NCBI GenBank assembly: GCA_022605955.1
Contig: JAKCOZ010000007.1
Span: forward strand, 37,612,991-37,676,990
Direction: 5' to 3'
Source of the DNA: Rallus limicola
Taxonomy: Eukaryota > Chordata > Aves > Gruiformes > Rallidae
DNA length: 64,000 nt
A model generated the notes under the pieces. The model made no database searches. It was not told the origin of the DNA and worked only from the letters and a program-made list of their open reading frames with translations. Below are positions 48,911-60,561 of this stretch, one piece after another; position 1 is the stretch's first letter, and every line of letters starts with the position of its first letter. The translations under genes were made by a program, and so were the position numbers.

Positions 48911-50553
48911 AATGAATTGAGAAAAGAGGAGCTGTTTCTACAGTTATTTTTGTAGCTGTATTTTAATTCTTGAAGAAGTGTTGAAGTCATTAATATCATT
49001 TAGTATTACAGTATCATCTAGAGGTGCCAGCTGAGAATAGTTCTATAGATAATGTAAGAATGAGATCTTGTTATTAAGATGTTATAGTCTACATAGGCAA
49101 TGAAAGACAGTTGTCAGAACTAGACAGATCCTGCTTCTTTTCATTCAAGCCAGACTGCATTATTTCGCTAGAAGCATCCACATGATTTAAATCCCTCACT
49201 CTGAATTTCTGTGCTTTTCAATAACTTGTATTTTTTTTTCTTGTGAGAGAAAGTGTGTTTATTAGAACCATTCATTATATTAAAACATTTTGTTTATATG
49301 CAAGCTTTTATATGAAATTAGCTCAATATATGTTTTCATTTCATGATATATTTATTTAATTCTTAAGAAATACAAATAGTTTCCTTTCAAACTACGTTCT
49401 TTCATATATGTTAAGAAAGCAATAAAACCTCACTTCATAATAATTTATGCTTATGAGACATGGTATTTATTTAAAAATAAAGGACAAACAGGTTGCTACT
49501 TTGGTGATTTTTAGGAAAGCTGAGCTTCAGTAACTACAGTTATCTTCTCACATGATCTTCTTCCTAAAAGTAGGTATCAGATTTTTATTACAAGTACTTA
49601 GAGTTAACTTAATGAAGGCTTATCATAAATTTCTACAAAGTCCTTTTAAATTACCACAAGAAAAATGTAAAGATCTCCTTTCACCCATGTGACATTTTTA
49701 CATGCATCTTAAAAACATTAAATTAAATACTGGTTGCAGCAACGTCAAGAGACATTTTGATTGACCCATTAGGATGCACGGCTGAACTCTGGTTGACTGT
49801 TCACCCTGCTACATACTAACAGCAACAATCAAATTTTTTTTGTACTCTTGACCATAAAATTACATTCTATTAGATAGAAATGCTGCAGGAACCACAACTG
49901 ACTGAAATTTCTGATAATACTAAAAAAACCCCACGAAATTAAATCTGTATTTGGGGTTCATCATGAAATTGACATGTAGAAGCTTTGATTTTTTTAATCT
50001 CCTAAAGACAGTATCTATGCGCTACAAAAAACTGTTGAGTACTTTAGGAGAACATTAGCACATCTTTTTACATTATGCAAATAAGAGCTAAGCCAACTTC
50101 CTGTGTAAATTTTGTATGTTTAGATCCCAATTCTGTAACACTGGACTTATCTTGAATCACATCAGAAAATTCAGTGAAAAAAAAAAACTAAAACAATTTG
50201 AATTTTTTATTCATTGGCTGCATGCAGTGAAAGAAAAAATGCCTTAATATTGCTGAATCAAATTTATGGCTATTATTGATATCATCACCCACAGAAAGAA
50301 GGAACCAAAAAAACAGTGGACTTTTTACATGATAGGATAGAGACAAATCAAAGTCTCCACAATAGAAAGAAATGAATGGATCAAAGTGAACATCTAATAT
50401 TCCAAGAACATGATTGTTCTGTTTTGTTCTTTTGATGTTAAATAGTTGACTTTTCTCACACAAATTTTAATTTTTTACTGATCTCATCCATTGTGTGACA
50501 AGAATTAATTTCCCATAAATTTTTTAACAAATCAAATTTCATAATTCTCCTTA
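48911..50553. other. AT-rich unique spacer
   Basis: Nothing recognised. The 91-codon minus-strand frame at 50188-50463 has no motif. Confidence 0.5.
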
Positions 50554-51170
50554 CAGAATCACAGAATCACTAGGTTGGAAAAGACCTTTAAGATCATTGA
50601 GTTCAACTGTTCCTATCCCGTCCATCTACCCTTTTTTTAAACACATCCAGGGATAGTGACTCAACCACCTCCCTAGGCAGCCTGTTCCAAGTACTGACAG
50701 TTCTTTCAGTGAATTTTTTTTCCTAACATCTAATCTGACCCTGCCCTGGCACAGCTTTGTGCCATTTCCCCTTGTCCTATCACCTGTCACCTGGCTGAAG
50801 AGACCATTGCCCATCTTTCTACAACCTCCCTTCAGGTAGTTGTAGGTGGTGATAAGGTCTCCCCTCAGCCTCCTCTTCTCCAGACTAAACATCCCCAGCT
50901 CCCTCACCTGCTTCTCACAGGATTTTCCCTCCAGCCCCTTCCCCAGGCTGCTTGCCCTTCTCTGGACTCGCTCCAGGACCTCAATGTCCTACTTCTAGTA
51001 GGGGCTCAGAACTTGACACAGCACTCGAGGTGTGGGCTCACCAATGCTGAGTACAGGGGCATAATCACTTCCCTAGACCTACTGGCCACACTATTTTTGA
51101 TACAAGCAGGATGCCATTGGCCTTCCTGGCCACCAGGGCACACTGCTGACATATTCAGTCGGCAGTTACT
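50554..51170 (-). mobile_element. CR1 LINE 3' part (reversed)
   Basis: It begins ACAGAATCACAGAATCACTA with two octamers. It continues GGTTGGAAAAGACCTTTAAG, CTAGGCAGCCTGTTCCAAG, GGTAGTTGTAGGTGGTGATA, TTCTCCAGACTAAACATCCC and GGGCTCACCAATGCTGAG. The frame at 50626-50907 reads [20 protein letters not shown] followed by YNYLKGGC, the ORF2 C-terminus. About 615 bp are present. Confidence 0.95.
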
Positions 51171-51593
51171 GGGTCCCTAAACTTTTTGCTCCTTGGTTTC
51201 TATGTTGCATGTGATGCCATTTATTACCTCATGGAAAGTTATTGGAAGCAAGTTCACATTTTTTATGCATTTAGTTTTAAACAATACTGTAAGTCCACTT
51301 ATGTACAGGACAGAAATACAAACTACATCTGCCCAAGGAACTTTGACCAGGAACCTTTGCATTGTTAATACTCTGCAACTGATAATCACAGAATACTTAC
51401 TATTACTAAAGAAATGCTTGTTTTATTCTGTGGTGGTTTGATGCATTTATCTTTTGTTCTTTGTGGAAGAAGATTAAATAGTTTTGAACTCTCTATGACC
51501 CATACCTGAGTTTCCTTTCATTGTAGAATATCAGGGGCAGAAGAAATTATGTGAAAACATGGAAGGATCTAGAGTTTTGTCTTATTTTTCAGA
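51171..51593. other. Unique spacer
   Basis: No element recognised between the CR1 and the GGGAA array. Confidence 0.5.
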
Positions 51594-51836
51594 GGGGAAG
51601 GGAAGGGAAGGGAGAGGAAGGGAAGGGAAGGGAAGGGAAGGGAAGGGAAGGGAAGGGAAGGGAAGGGAAGGGAAGGGAAGGGAAGGGAAGGGAAGGGAAG
51701 GGAAGGGAAGGGAAGGGAAGGGAAGGGAAGGGAAGGGAAGGGAAGGGAAGGGAAGGGAAGGGAAGGGAAGGGAAGGGAAGGGAAGGGAAGGGAAGGGAAG
51801 GGAAGGGAAGGGAAGGGAAGGGAAGGGAAGGGGAGG
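51594..51836 (+). repeat. (GGGAA)n pentanucleotide array, ~243 bp
   Basis: About 48 units, almost perfect except for one early interruption (GGAGAGGAAG at 51611-51620) and a G-rich end. The plus strand is pure purine. Because the unit is 5 bp, all frames stay open and read GREGK repeats (plus) or LPFPS repeats (minus). Those frames of up to 112 codons are artefacts. Successive GGG tracts 2 nt apart satisfy the G-quadruplex motif, and the homopurine mirror repeat could form triplex DNA. Confidence 0.98.
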
Positions 51837-54002
51837 AATTCCCTTTTTCCATTCTGCAAAACATTGAATTGGCATCCCTTATAGGCTGATACACTTACTA
51901 GAGACAATAACCAACTTTATTTAGTAAATGTTTTTTAACTCCCCAGGATTGTTTTAATTGAAGTTATCCTCCTATAAAGGTATAAAGTCAGGATGATGAC
52001 TATAAAAATCTCTTAGCAAACTTTTTGACAGAAGGTTCACATGTACTATCCCAGTTTCCAAGGTGGTAGCCAGTAGCCTTTTTCACTGCAATCTCTTTAA
52101 TCTTGGCTGTTCTTACAATATCTTGTTTCTAGTATTTACAAGTAGCATATCTTTTTCTTCAAGGTCAGAATGTGATTTGAGATAAATTTTTAGCTCCTTT
52201 GACCTTTTCCTCACTTTCCAATTGTCTTTCAATGTAGAAAGCTCAAAAACCTTTAAAATTGTAGACTAACTAAAATCCTTGCTACATTTCATAGTTCATC
52301 ACAGATTATTTAAGAGTGCACGGATGTGTGCAGATGAAGCAAATGTGTGGTTTTCTCTCCTGTTTCTTGCACTTCTTACCCTCTCCATTTGCTTCTTTGA
52401 CAAAAACAATACCTCTAAAAAGCAGTGCCTTCATGGCCTAATCCTACTAACCCTTTTTATGTATAATTCTTCTGGAAGTCAATGAAGCCTCCATTGGCAC
52501 AGAACCAGGTGTCTTTGTCAAAAAAGTTAAACATATTTCAGTCCTGTGTTAGAATAGTATGTATCTTGGCTCAGATGTCTTTTCTTGATTCATTTGAATC
52601 TTAAAGGTTTCAAGAACTAGATGCCTTAATGGAGCTCTTTCTTAAGTGTACATAAGTCCTAAGTGGATTCCAGCAGCAAAACATTCTTCTATTCTATCCT
52701 GAAAGCCCAGTCTTTTCAAGGATATTTTAGATGTGATGAGGATATATCCTCTACTTTAGTTCAGAATGTGGTAAAATCAGAAATTTGTAGGCTGAAAATC
52801 TGTAGATAATTAATTTCTGTATATCTTTCTTCCTTTAAATCTATAGTCCAGCCTGAAGGCAGAAATTCCTACCACCTTCTACAGCACAAATTGCAAATAT
52901 CTTATATAGCTGGTGGGATTCGAATCATGCTGTCAGCCCCAAAGCAACCTGGACAGGGTGTTGCCAGGAAAGGAACTGAGAAACTGGTGACCTCATACCA
53001 CATAATGTGTTATTTGTATTTAACTTAACTCAGCGATAACATAAATTGTATTGACACAATTTGGAAATTGCTAGTGAAAGGAAATGTGAAGTGAGTCAAC
53101 CAACCATGACGCATGTGATAAAGGATCTTGATGGAAGAAACCAGCTCTGCATAGCACTTATAAGGATGTAAAAAGTGCCTTATGGGTTTAGACAGCAAGG
53201 AAAAAATAAAAAAAAAACAAAAAGGAAAAAACAACCAAAAAAAAAGGAAGAAAATTGTAAACTAGGAGCATCAGAAATGCACATAGGACCTCAGCAGCAC
53301 AGGGACTTGGGAAATCACACAAGGATCCACACTCCCCTGAAATGAAAATTATGATTTCATTAATCTTGCTTAAATGAAACTTTACTTTTTTCTGACAGAG
53401 GTTCAGCCCATTTTCTGTAGTTTTTACTAATGAAGTCACATATTGGATTTAAATGCACTTATGCTTTGAAGCCCAATGGTAAGACTAAATACTTAGGTGC
53501 TCTCCCTGTGGACATTTCTGTGCTCAACCTCTTTAAGAGCCAGCTGCTCAGCCAACTGATGTATTCTTTCAATCAGCTGGTTTGATTGGTATGCAGTAGC
53601 AGCCTTTGGGGCATAACAAACCCAGAAACGCTTTGGAAAAGTAATAATTTTCTATTTAGTCTAATAAGCCTTTTCTCCTCATGAGATTTCTTGCAGTTTA
53701 AAATCTTTATGGGAAGATGATACTTGCCATGCACATCAGCTTTACCATGTGAAGTCAGGAGAGTGTTTCCTTTGCAAATGGTCTGCACTGTAGTAGGATG
53801 AGGATTAAGAGTAAAAGGCTTTGAACAGCTCTTCTCTTATCACTCCTGGGTGGGCATAACTTTGCCTATGAGATGTCCATAGTATAATAGCAACATTAGT
53901 AACCTCAGGCTCTGCAGTCTTAGTAGGGATTTGTAGTTGTTTATTCAGTCCCAAAGCAAGAGATAAATAGTGAGAGGATATCTTTTTCTGCTATGCTAAA
54001 AG
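51837..54002. other. Unique AT-rich spacer
   Basis: No recognised element. The A-rich patch at about 53200-53250 gives a chance hydrophobic minus-strand frame. Confidence 0.5.
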
Positions 54003-54170
54003 AATGGTCAGGCATTGGAACAGGATGTCCAGAGACATGGTGGAGTCACCACGTAGACATGGAACTCTAGGAAATGGTTTAGTTGACGTGGTGGTATTGG
54101 ACGGACAGTTGGACTTGATGATCTTAGAGGTTTTTTCCAACCTCAAATATTTTATGATTCTGCGATACTT
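54003..54170 (+). mobile_element. CR1 3'-end fragment
   Basis: GGTCAGGCATTGGAACAGGA, TGTCCAGAGACATGGTGGAG, then GACGGACAGTTGGACTTGAT, GATCTTAGAGGTTTTTTCCA and ACCTCAAATATTTTATGATT followed by CTGCGATAC. This is the last ~165 bp of a CR1, with degenerate terminal octamers. Confidence 0.9.
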
Positions 54171-54379
54171 TAATTCCCATCGATTAGGTATAGACTGATT
54201 AAGTAAAAGGGGTTTCCCTGCTTGCTATTGCTCCTCCCATCCTTCTGAGGTCTGTTGAACTGGCTTAGCCTGTATCCCTATAACTAATCAGGAAGTAATC
54301 ATCTCAGGTATTTGTTATCATTAGGTTCCCACCTGTATTCTACAGCAGATATAGCCTTACTTTTGGTGCTGCTGTTCCT

Positions 54380-54965
54380 GTAGAAACCGTTCTCGCCCTT
54401 CACTTCCATCACTATTTCATCTGCAGCCGACTTGGTTTGGTTAACTTTAAGCATGGATGTTTGGGCAGTGTCTCTATGCCTCTCCTGGGTAGTATTTATG
54501 CTAAATCAGGAGCTCCCTGCTCAGCCACTCTGGCTTTTGACCACGCCAGTTCCACTTACTGCACATTGGAAAGGACAGGCCTTGTGTTTTAAGGAAGCTG
54601 TCCTTAATGATCAATGAGTTCTATTGAGCTTGTTGTCTTTCAGAGCAGTCTCTCAATGCACAGGGACTACCAGTTTCCTGAATAAGCCTGCTTTACTCAA
54701 GTCCTGTATTACTATTCTGCTATGTGCTGCTTCATTTACATTAAGATTTTAAACTCCACCATCTCATGGTCACTGTAGAAAAGTCTGCTATTAATCATAG
54801 ACCACTTCTTTACTAATGAGTGGCAGATCCAGCAGGGTGCAACCCTTATGCTGTTCCTCTAGCACGTGCAGCTAAAAATTCTCCATGCTCACCACAAAGA
54901 TCCTGGATTATTTACGCCCTGACATGATTGTCTTCTAGCAGATCCTAATTTAACCATCTAGCACT
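54380..54965 (-). mobile_element. Old CR1/LINE internal fragment (reversed), upstream of the RT region
   Basis: Blocks such as GAGCTCCCTGCTCAGCCAC, AAGGAAGCTGTCCTTAATGA, AAACTCCACCATCTCATGGT, GATCCAGCAGGGTGCAAC and TCCTGGATTATTTACGCCCT are in the order I recall for the endonuclease-proximal part of a CR1-clade LINE. There are no RT blocks and no 3' end. It is old and diverged. Confidence 0.5.
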
Positions 54966-57161
54966 CTTAATGAATTAGTGCCATTATTGAAAGTGAAGGA
55001 AAAGTTATTTTTTACTTTTAATTGTAAATGTAATATAATGTTCCTAAAGATAATAAGCATAATAACTCTCTTCATATTCCACTTTAAAGAAAATATTGTT
55101 ATTTTATACCTTATTTTGGTTATAGATGTAGCAAGTCCCTTCTCTGTCAGCTTTTACATGAACTTCCATCTTAGCAGTTTAGTTTTAAAATGAAGATGAT
55201 TCTTTTTTTTTTTTATATTGTTTTGGTTTCAAAAGCAACCTAGCTAAAGAGTAACATTTAAAAGGGAAGGAAAAGCAGTCCCAAAGGGCTAGCATGAGTA
55301 ATGTACCAATTATTTTTTGTGCTACAATTATATTTTCTGCCCTGAGAGAATGCAACAAAATATTGCTGCATTTAAAAAAGTAGAAAAAAAAAAAGGCATT
55401 TTTGTACAAGAGAAGTATCACTACAGATATTAACCATTCAATTCCAGTATGAAATGTATTACAGAACACTCACACTTCTAGTTAACACTCTGTAGTTTCA
55501 AGAAAAGCTAATACAAATAATTATATTTAAAAATATAAACATAGCCAAAAATGTTCACCCACAAGTTTCCAGAAGTCTCTGGAAACTCCTGCATCTAAAA
55601 AGCCAATAAAGTAGTACCACAAGCAACCACATACTAAATTTATTTTATAAAAATTATCTAATTATACATTAAATTAAAAAAAAAAAAAATATCTTCTGTA
55701 TGATCTATCTTTTGGAAAGCTCTGGAGTCAAGATCTTCTAAAAATTAAAAACCATTCTGCTCAGTTCCAATGTAAACATATTTTAAAATGTTATTCTGGT
55801 GCAAGACATATTATTTTCATATTTTTCTCTCCTATGTTTGCCTTTTTTTAATGTTTGCAGAGAACATCTTTGTGCTCTTTCAGCACAACTCACTCTGAGC
55901 TCTGCTACCTGTGTGTATCAGTTATTGTCTACATGCCATATTTCATAGCTAAATAATGTTTCCCTCTCTGACACAGAATTTCCATTCTTTGTCAAGAAAA
56001 TCATGAGCTTTCTAAGCACAAAAGGGTCTCATCTAATATGATTTGCCTTTTATTAAAATAATCTTTCATTTTACTCCCTGATGAGGTCAAACTAATTGCT
56101 TTACAGTTGACCTGATAACATGCTCTTTCATTTTGTCTATGTATATGTATATATACATATATATATTTACATATATAACAGTCTCTTTGGATACAGAATT
56201 GGAATTATGACTGCTGTTTTAGAGGATTTATAAATGCCCATATATTTTCCTGTGAGAGACATAATAAGGTGAGCTATTAACTGTATCCTAAGGGTGCTAC
56301 ATCCCACTGTTAGGAGTTTTTACACTGAGGGTGCTTCTAAAACTCATAAGTGTCCTTCAGATCCTTCCCACATTAACCCTACATTTCCCTATCAGTACAA
56401 AGTAGTCTCTTTTGCTGGCATGAGGACATACCACTCCACACCAATCCAAATGAACACCTCTCAGTGGGTTTCTTTTATCAAATAAAAAATCTATAGTGTA
56501 AACAACTACATATGAGCTAGACATCCCAGATATGATGACTAGTAAATGAAGTCCTGGCAATGGTTTGGGACACACTGAAATTAAATTAATTTTGTTATAT
56601 GAATGCCAATTTCCTTCCTTTGATTGTAAGTGAAACCTAGCTCAGTTCAGTTATCTACATTAGAGATAAATCTTAATCTATTCTAGAAGGCGAGAACTAT
56701 AATTCTGAGTAGCTTACTGTCCCTCTCCTGTCAACAGTCATGTTTCTTGGTGATAGAGGCTTGGATATGAACCAGAACAACAGGACATTATTAGGCCTAC
56801 ATTGTTCAGTCTGTAATCCAGGAAGTCTTAAATTTATTTTGCATGAGCTAAAAAAGTGACAGAGTAGAAAAAGTGACAAAGATATGTGTAATATTTTCAA
56901 TTAAAGAGATGGCTATGCTGCAGGTTAGGAAAGTGTTTCTTTAGAGCATGTAGTTAAGGTTGCATATTGCTTAACTTTTGAAGTCACACTGGTAGTTCAG
57001 TGGGGGCATTGCCCTTTGTATAGGGGCACAAAGCCTGTTATGTTGTTGTGGTAGGTTATGTGTGTGGAATCCATAATGTAGGAGTCGCCAGTTTGCACTT
57101 GTCTGAACTGCAGTCTGTAGTGAGTGATACAGCTTTTTCTTTGAGACAACCACTTTGCTTC
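54966..57161. other. AT-rich unique spacer
   Basis: Nothing recognised except a perfect 20-bp TA-rich palindrome at 56142-56161 and short poly-A/T runs. Confidence 0.5.
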
Positions 57162-57242
57162 AGGATCACAGAATCACAGAATTGTAGGGGTTGGAAGGCA
57201 CCTCGAGAGATCATCGAGTCCAAACCCCATCTCTAACCAGGG
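57162..57242 (-). mobile_element. CR1 3'-end fragment (reversed), short
   Basis: GGATCACAGAATCACAGAAT, TGTAGGGGTTGGAAGGCACC, then TCGAGAGATCATCGAGTCC. The terminal octamers are intact but only about 80 bp of the element remain. Confidence 0.9.
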
Positions 57243-57562
57243 AGAGAACTAGTGTGTATGAATTGTGGATAATGAGGGAACATTGACCACACAGTAACTT
57301 GCCAGGCAGGCCAAGCTGATAGTGTGATCTCCTTTGAAACCTAGTGAGGTCTTGTGCAGGTTTATGAAGCATAAAGCTAAAGGGCAGTGCCATTGAACAA
57401 TATCATTAGAACACCCTTCAGACTGGAAGAAATATTTCCACCAGAAGCTTCTTCAGTCCCTGGCACAAAAGACCAAGGATGAGATCTTGTAATATTCTGT
57501 TTCTATGTTAAGGACTAGTTTTAAAGGAAGAAAACGGGGTGGTAATGGATACCATAGAAATT
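57243..57562. other. Unique spacer between two CR1 fragments
   Basis: No recognised sequence. Confidence 0.45.
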
Positions 57563-57695
57563 ACAGAATCACATAATCACAGAAACTTAGGGGTTAGAAG
57601 GGAACTCAAAAGATCATCTAGTCCAATCCTCCTGCCAGAGAAGGGTAACCTAGATTAGGTCACACAGGTATGCATCGAGGCAGGTTTTGAATGTG
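57563..57695 (-). mobile_element. CR1 3'-end fragment (reversed)
   Basis: ACAGAATCACATAATCACAG, then AACTTAGGGGTTAGAAGGGA, AGATCATCTAGTCCAATCCT, GTCACACAGGTATGCATCGA and GGCAGGTTTTGAATG. The CR1 match stops abruptly at about 57695, where a different sequence begins. Confidence 0.9.
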
Positions 57696-58139
57696 TTGGT
57701 ATAGTTCTTATAGGGTTACCTGGAAGAAGAAACAGGTATGCCTAAGTGGATGAGTCCTGGAAATAATGAATTTGCACCTGATTGACTGCAACAGTGCTTT
57801 TGAACTCAGCTACATATAGGCAGTAATGATGCACCAAGATAAGAGAAGCTGTTCTCCTGGAAAAAACACAGAGTCCCCTGGGACAGGAGAGGCAAGATAA
57901 GAGAAGCTGTTCTCCTGGAACAAACACAGAGTCCCCTTGGACAGGAAAGGCAAGTAAGATGAAGCAGCAGCTGAAAACTGATTCAAGAACCAAGTGGAAC
58001 AGTGAACTGTGAACTAAAAAATGTTGGTCAAGAATAAGGACCTGCACAGTCATCTAACTGTATGCTATACCTGACATAATTCAGTTTGCTATAACACTGT
58101 TACATAACTATGAAGAACTAAAAACCCATGGCCATGACA
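57696..58139. mobile_element. Possible LTR-like element adjoining a CR1
   Basis: The segment begins TGTTGGTATAGTTCTTATAG exactly where CR1 similarity stops and could end at CCATGGCCATGACA. TG...CA termini, the sharp junction and an internal 58-bp tandem duplication (57835-57950) would suit an LTR. I find no target-site duplication, and CR1 sequence does not resume on the far side. Treat as tentative. Confidence 0.3.
57835..57950 (+). repeat. Tandem duplication, 58-bp period, two copies
   Basis: Copy 1 (57835-57892) and copy 2 (57893-57950) both begin CAAGATAAGAGAAGCTGTTC and continue through CACAGAGTCCCCT and GGACAGGA. They differ at only a few positions. A third copy appears to start (CAAG) and then diverges. 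Confidence 0.93.
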
Positions 58140-59814
58140 GTCTGTGGGAGTGTTAATTAAAAAAAACCAAAAAAACCCAACCCTTTTATTTTTTAATACT
58201 AAAGTTAGTAGTGACTGTATTTGTAAATTTGATTTTTAAATGCAGGGAAGAAGAAAAGTGCTAATCCAGGGAGAAATGAAAGATAGTTCACATGTTCTGC
58301 CATGAAAGATCATTTGCTCTGCCATTTGGGACTGGATCAATAAACCATTAGATCAGTTCCCTTTTCTCATCTACACAAAAAGTACAGTCACTTGAAAGAC
58401 CAGTTTGAATGCAAATAGGAATATAGATCTATTCCTTGTACAGAATTAGGGCAACAACAGCCCTAGGCTTCTCAGGTTGACCAAAGCTGGTTAGGAAGCA
58501 GATGATTAATTGTGGCAGATTTTGTGTACTTGTCTCTTCAAATAAGGATGAGAGTATAGGTCAACTTTCTGCCACTTTCTGATAGTTATGCTACATTCCA
58601 GCAGGGATTCACATCATTCCAAAACTCACTTCCTTACCAACAAGACAAGAAAGGAGAAATGACCCCAACCTGTACTAACCCACTCTAAATGTCAGGAGAA
58701 ACAGGAAAATAACTGTGGTTTTAATGGTGTCAGGGGCTGAGCCAGCTGTCTGCAGTCCTGTGCTCTGAGCTAGAAGGTACTACCAGAGAAAGGAACTACA
58801 GTTATGGCAGCATTTGGGAAAGTTTGAACGAGGCTGGTTTTAGCCAGAAGATCAAACTGGCCTTCAACAAACTTTTACATTAGACATCTACAGTTAACTA
58901 TTTCTCATTCTAATCAGTAGAGAGATGAAAATTTTCAGGGAATAATTTTTCCTGTCTTATTTTTACCATCTTCTTTAGGCTTATCTGTATTGCACCACAA
59001 GATGACTGCTTCTGTGCACTGACTATAAAAGGAGCTATTTGGTTTGGCTGTGCACATTGTGCAAGATGAACCAAACTTCAAGTCCCCAATCCATTTTTCT
59101 GCAGTTACAGCTAAAAAATAAGAAATTAACATCCAGCCACAAACACACTCTAAATCCAGGCTGCAGAATTCCATTAAGAGAGATTTGGAAAAGAAAACTG
59201 TGAGAGAAAGACAGCAGAAGATTTGTCACACTTGGCAATAAAATAGGATATTTGAAAGAGGCAGCTTGCACCCTAAGGCATGTTCTAATGGACAGACCAA
59301 TGCAAAGGGAAGCATATCAGATTGGGTGTTTACACAAATATACCTTAGGCAGTAATTCAAATCATTAGTTAGTGAAGACCCTATACAAAATGCTGTTCAT
59401 ACTATAGTAGTGTTCCTGGTAATACCTCTCCTGTAAAAGGGTTTGTACAAGGTATTAAAAACCCTTGCATTCCGAACTCATAAGGAAATCATCCAGCATC
59501 ATTTTGATCTTTACTCCTTATTTCAAAGATGTCAGCATTCCACTGGGTCTCAGCCTCATGAGGATTTCCTCTTTCAATACCAGTCTGAGACACAGTGACT
59601 AATTTGTTTTTGACTGTGTTTCAAAATCTGTCCCTTTGTTACACTTGAAATATACAGAGCTTTTTTTTTTGCCTTTGTAACAACTGCACTCTGTACAACT
59701 TGAAATCATTAGTACTTGTGTTATATTTTACTTTATTTGAACCATTTTGGTTTCCCTCTTCCTCCCTCCACCTTCAAGTTTAATTTTTATTATTTCACAG
59801 AATTCAAATAGAAT
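58140..59814. other. Unique AT-rich spacer
   Basis: No element recognised. Minus-strand frames of 79 and 78 codons at 58935-59271 overlap each other in different frames and have no motifs. Confidence 0.5.
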
Positions 59815-60105
59815 TTACAGAATCACAGGGGTTGGAAGGGAGCTCCAGAGATCATCAAGTGCCAATGCAGGGTCCCTAGAGCAGGTCGCACAAGTAGGTG
59901 TCCAGACAGGTCTTGAATATCTCCAGAGAAGGAGACTCCACACCCCCCTGGGCAGCCTGTCCCAGGACTCTGTCACTCTCACTGTGTAAAAGTTCTTCTG
60001 CATGTTGGTGTGGAACTTCCTGTGCTGCAACTTGAGGTCATTGCCCCTTGTCTTGTCTCCACAGGCAACTGGAAAGAGTCTGGCTACTTCCTTCTGTCAG
60101 ACAAC
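59815..60105 (-). mobile_element. CR1 LINE 3' part (reversed)
   Basis: TTACAGAATCACAGGGGTTG, GAAGGGAGCTCCAGAGATC, TCTTGAATATCTCCAGAGAA, CCTGGGCAGCCTGTCCCAG and TGTGGAACTTCCTGTGCTGC match, block for block, the reversed CR1 at 26990-27405. It therefore belongs to the same subfamily. About 290 bp remain. Confidence 0.93.
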
Positions 60106-60561
60106 TGAAAACAGTCTTTCTGGGATATACAGAGTAGTCAGACAAAGCTAGCACCTTGACCAAGTATAAGTTATAAATTAGCTGAGATTTTCTGAAGGTT
60201 TTTATACCATCGTTATTACAGTCTAATGCTATTTTCTTGAAGGCAAAACAGGAAAAAATACAATAAAGTGGGGAACAAGAGGGACAGGGGAGTAGCAACA
60301 GTTCTTTCTACTGTTGATACTTACTAGTAAAACTCACTGATAAGGACAAATAGACATACATACATTTTTATTATACATTGAAATATCTAATTCTGTTACC
60401 ATCAGGATGTTTAAAACACTTTTATCTGTGTTAGTGGTTTTTGTGGTTGCTTTTGTTTTGTGGGGTTTTTTCCCCTCCATTCTCTTTGAATATTTCTCTG
60501 ATCATAGGCTAACAGGAGAATTGTAAATGAAATAGTCATGCTACTTGACATAATTTTAAAG
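60106..60561. other. Unique spacer between CR1 copies
   Basis: No recognised sequence. A T/G-rich patch lies at about 60430-60475. Confidence 0.45.

Noticed and set aside
51551..51907. Repetitive open frames of 97-112 codons on both strands (GREGK and LPFPS repeats)
   Set aside because: They are translations of the (GGGAA)n array in all frames. A 5-bp repeat without stop codons stays open automatically.
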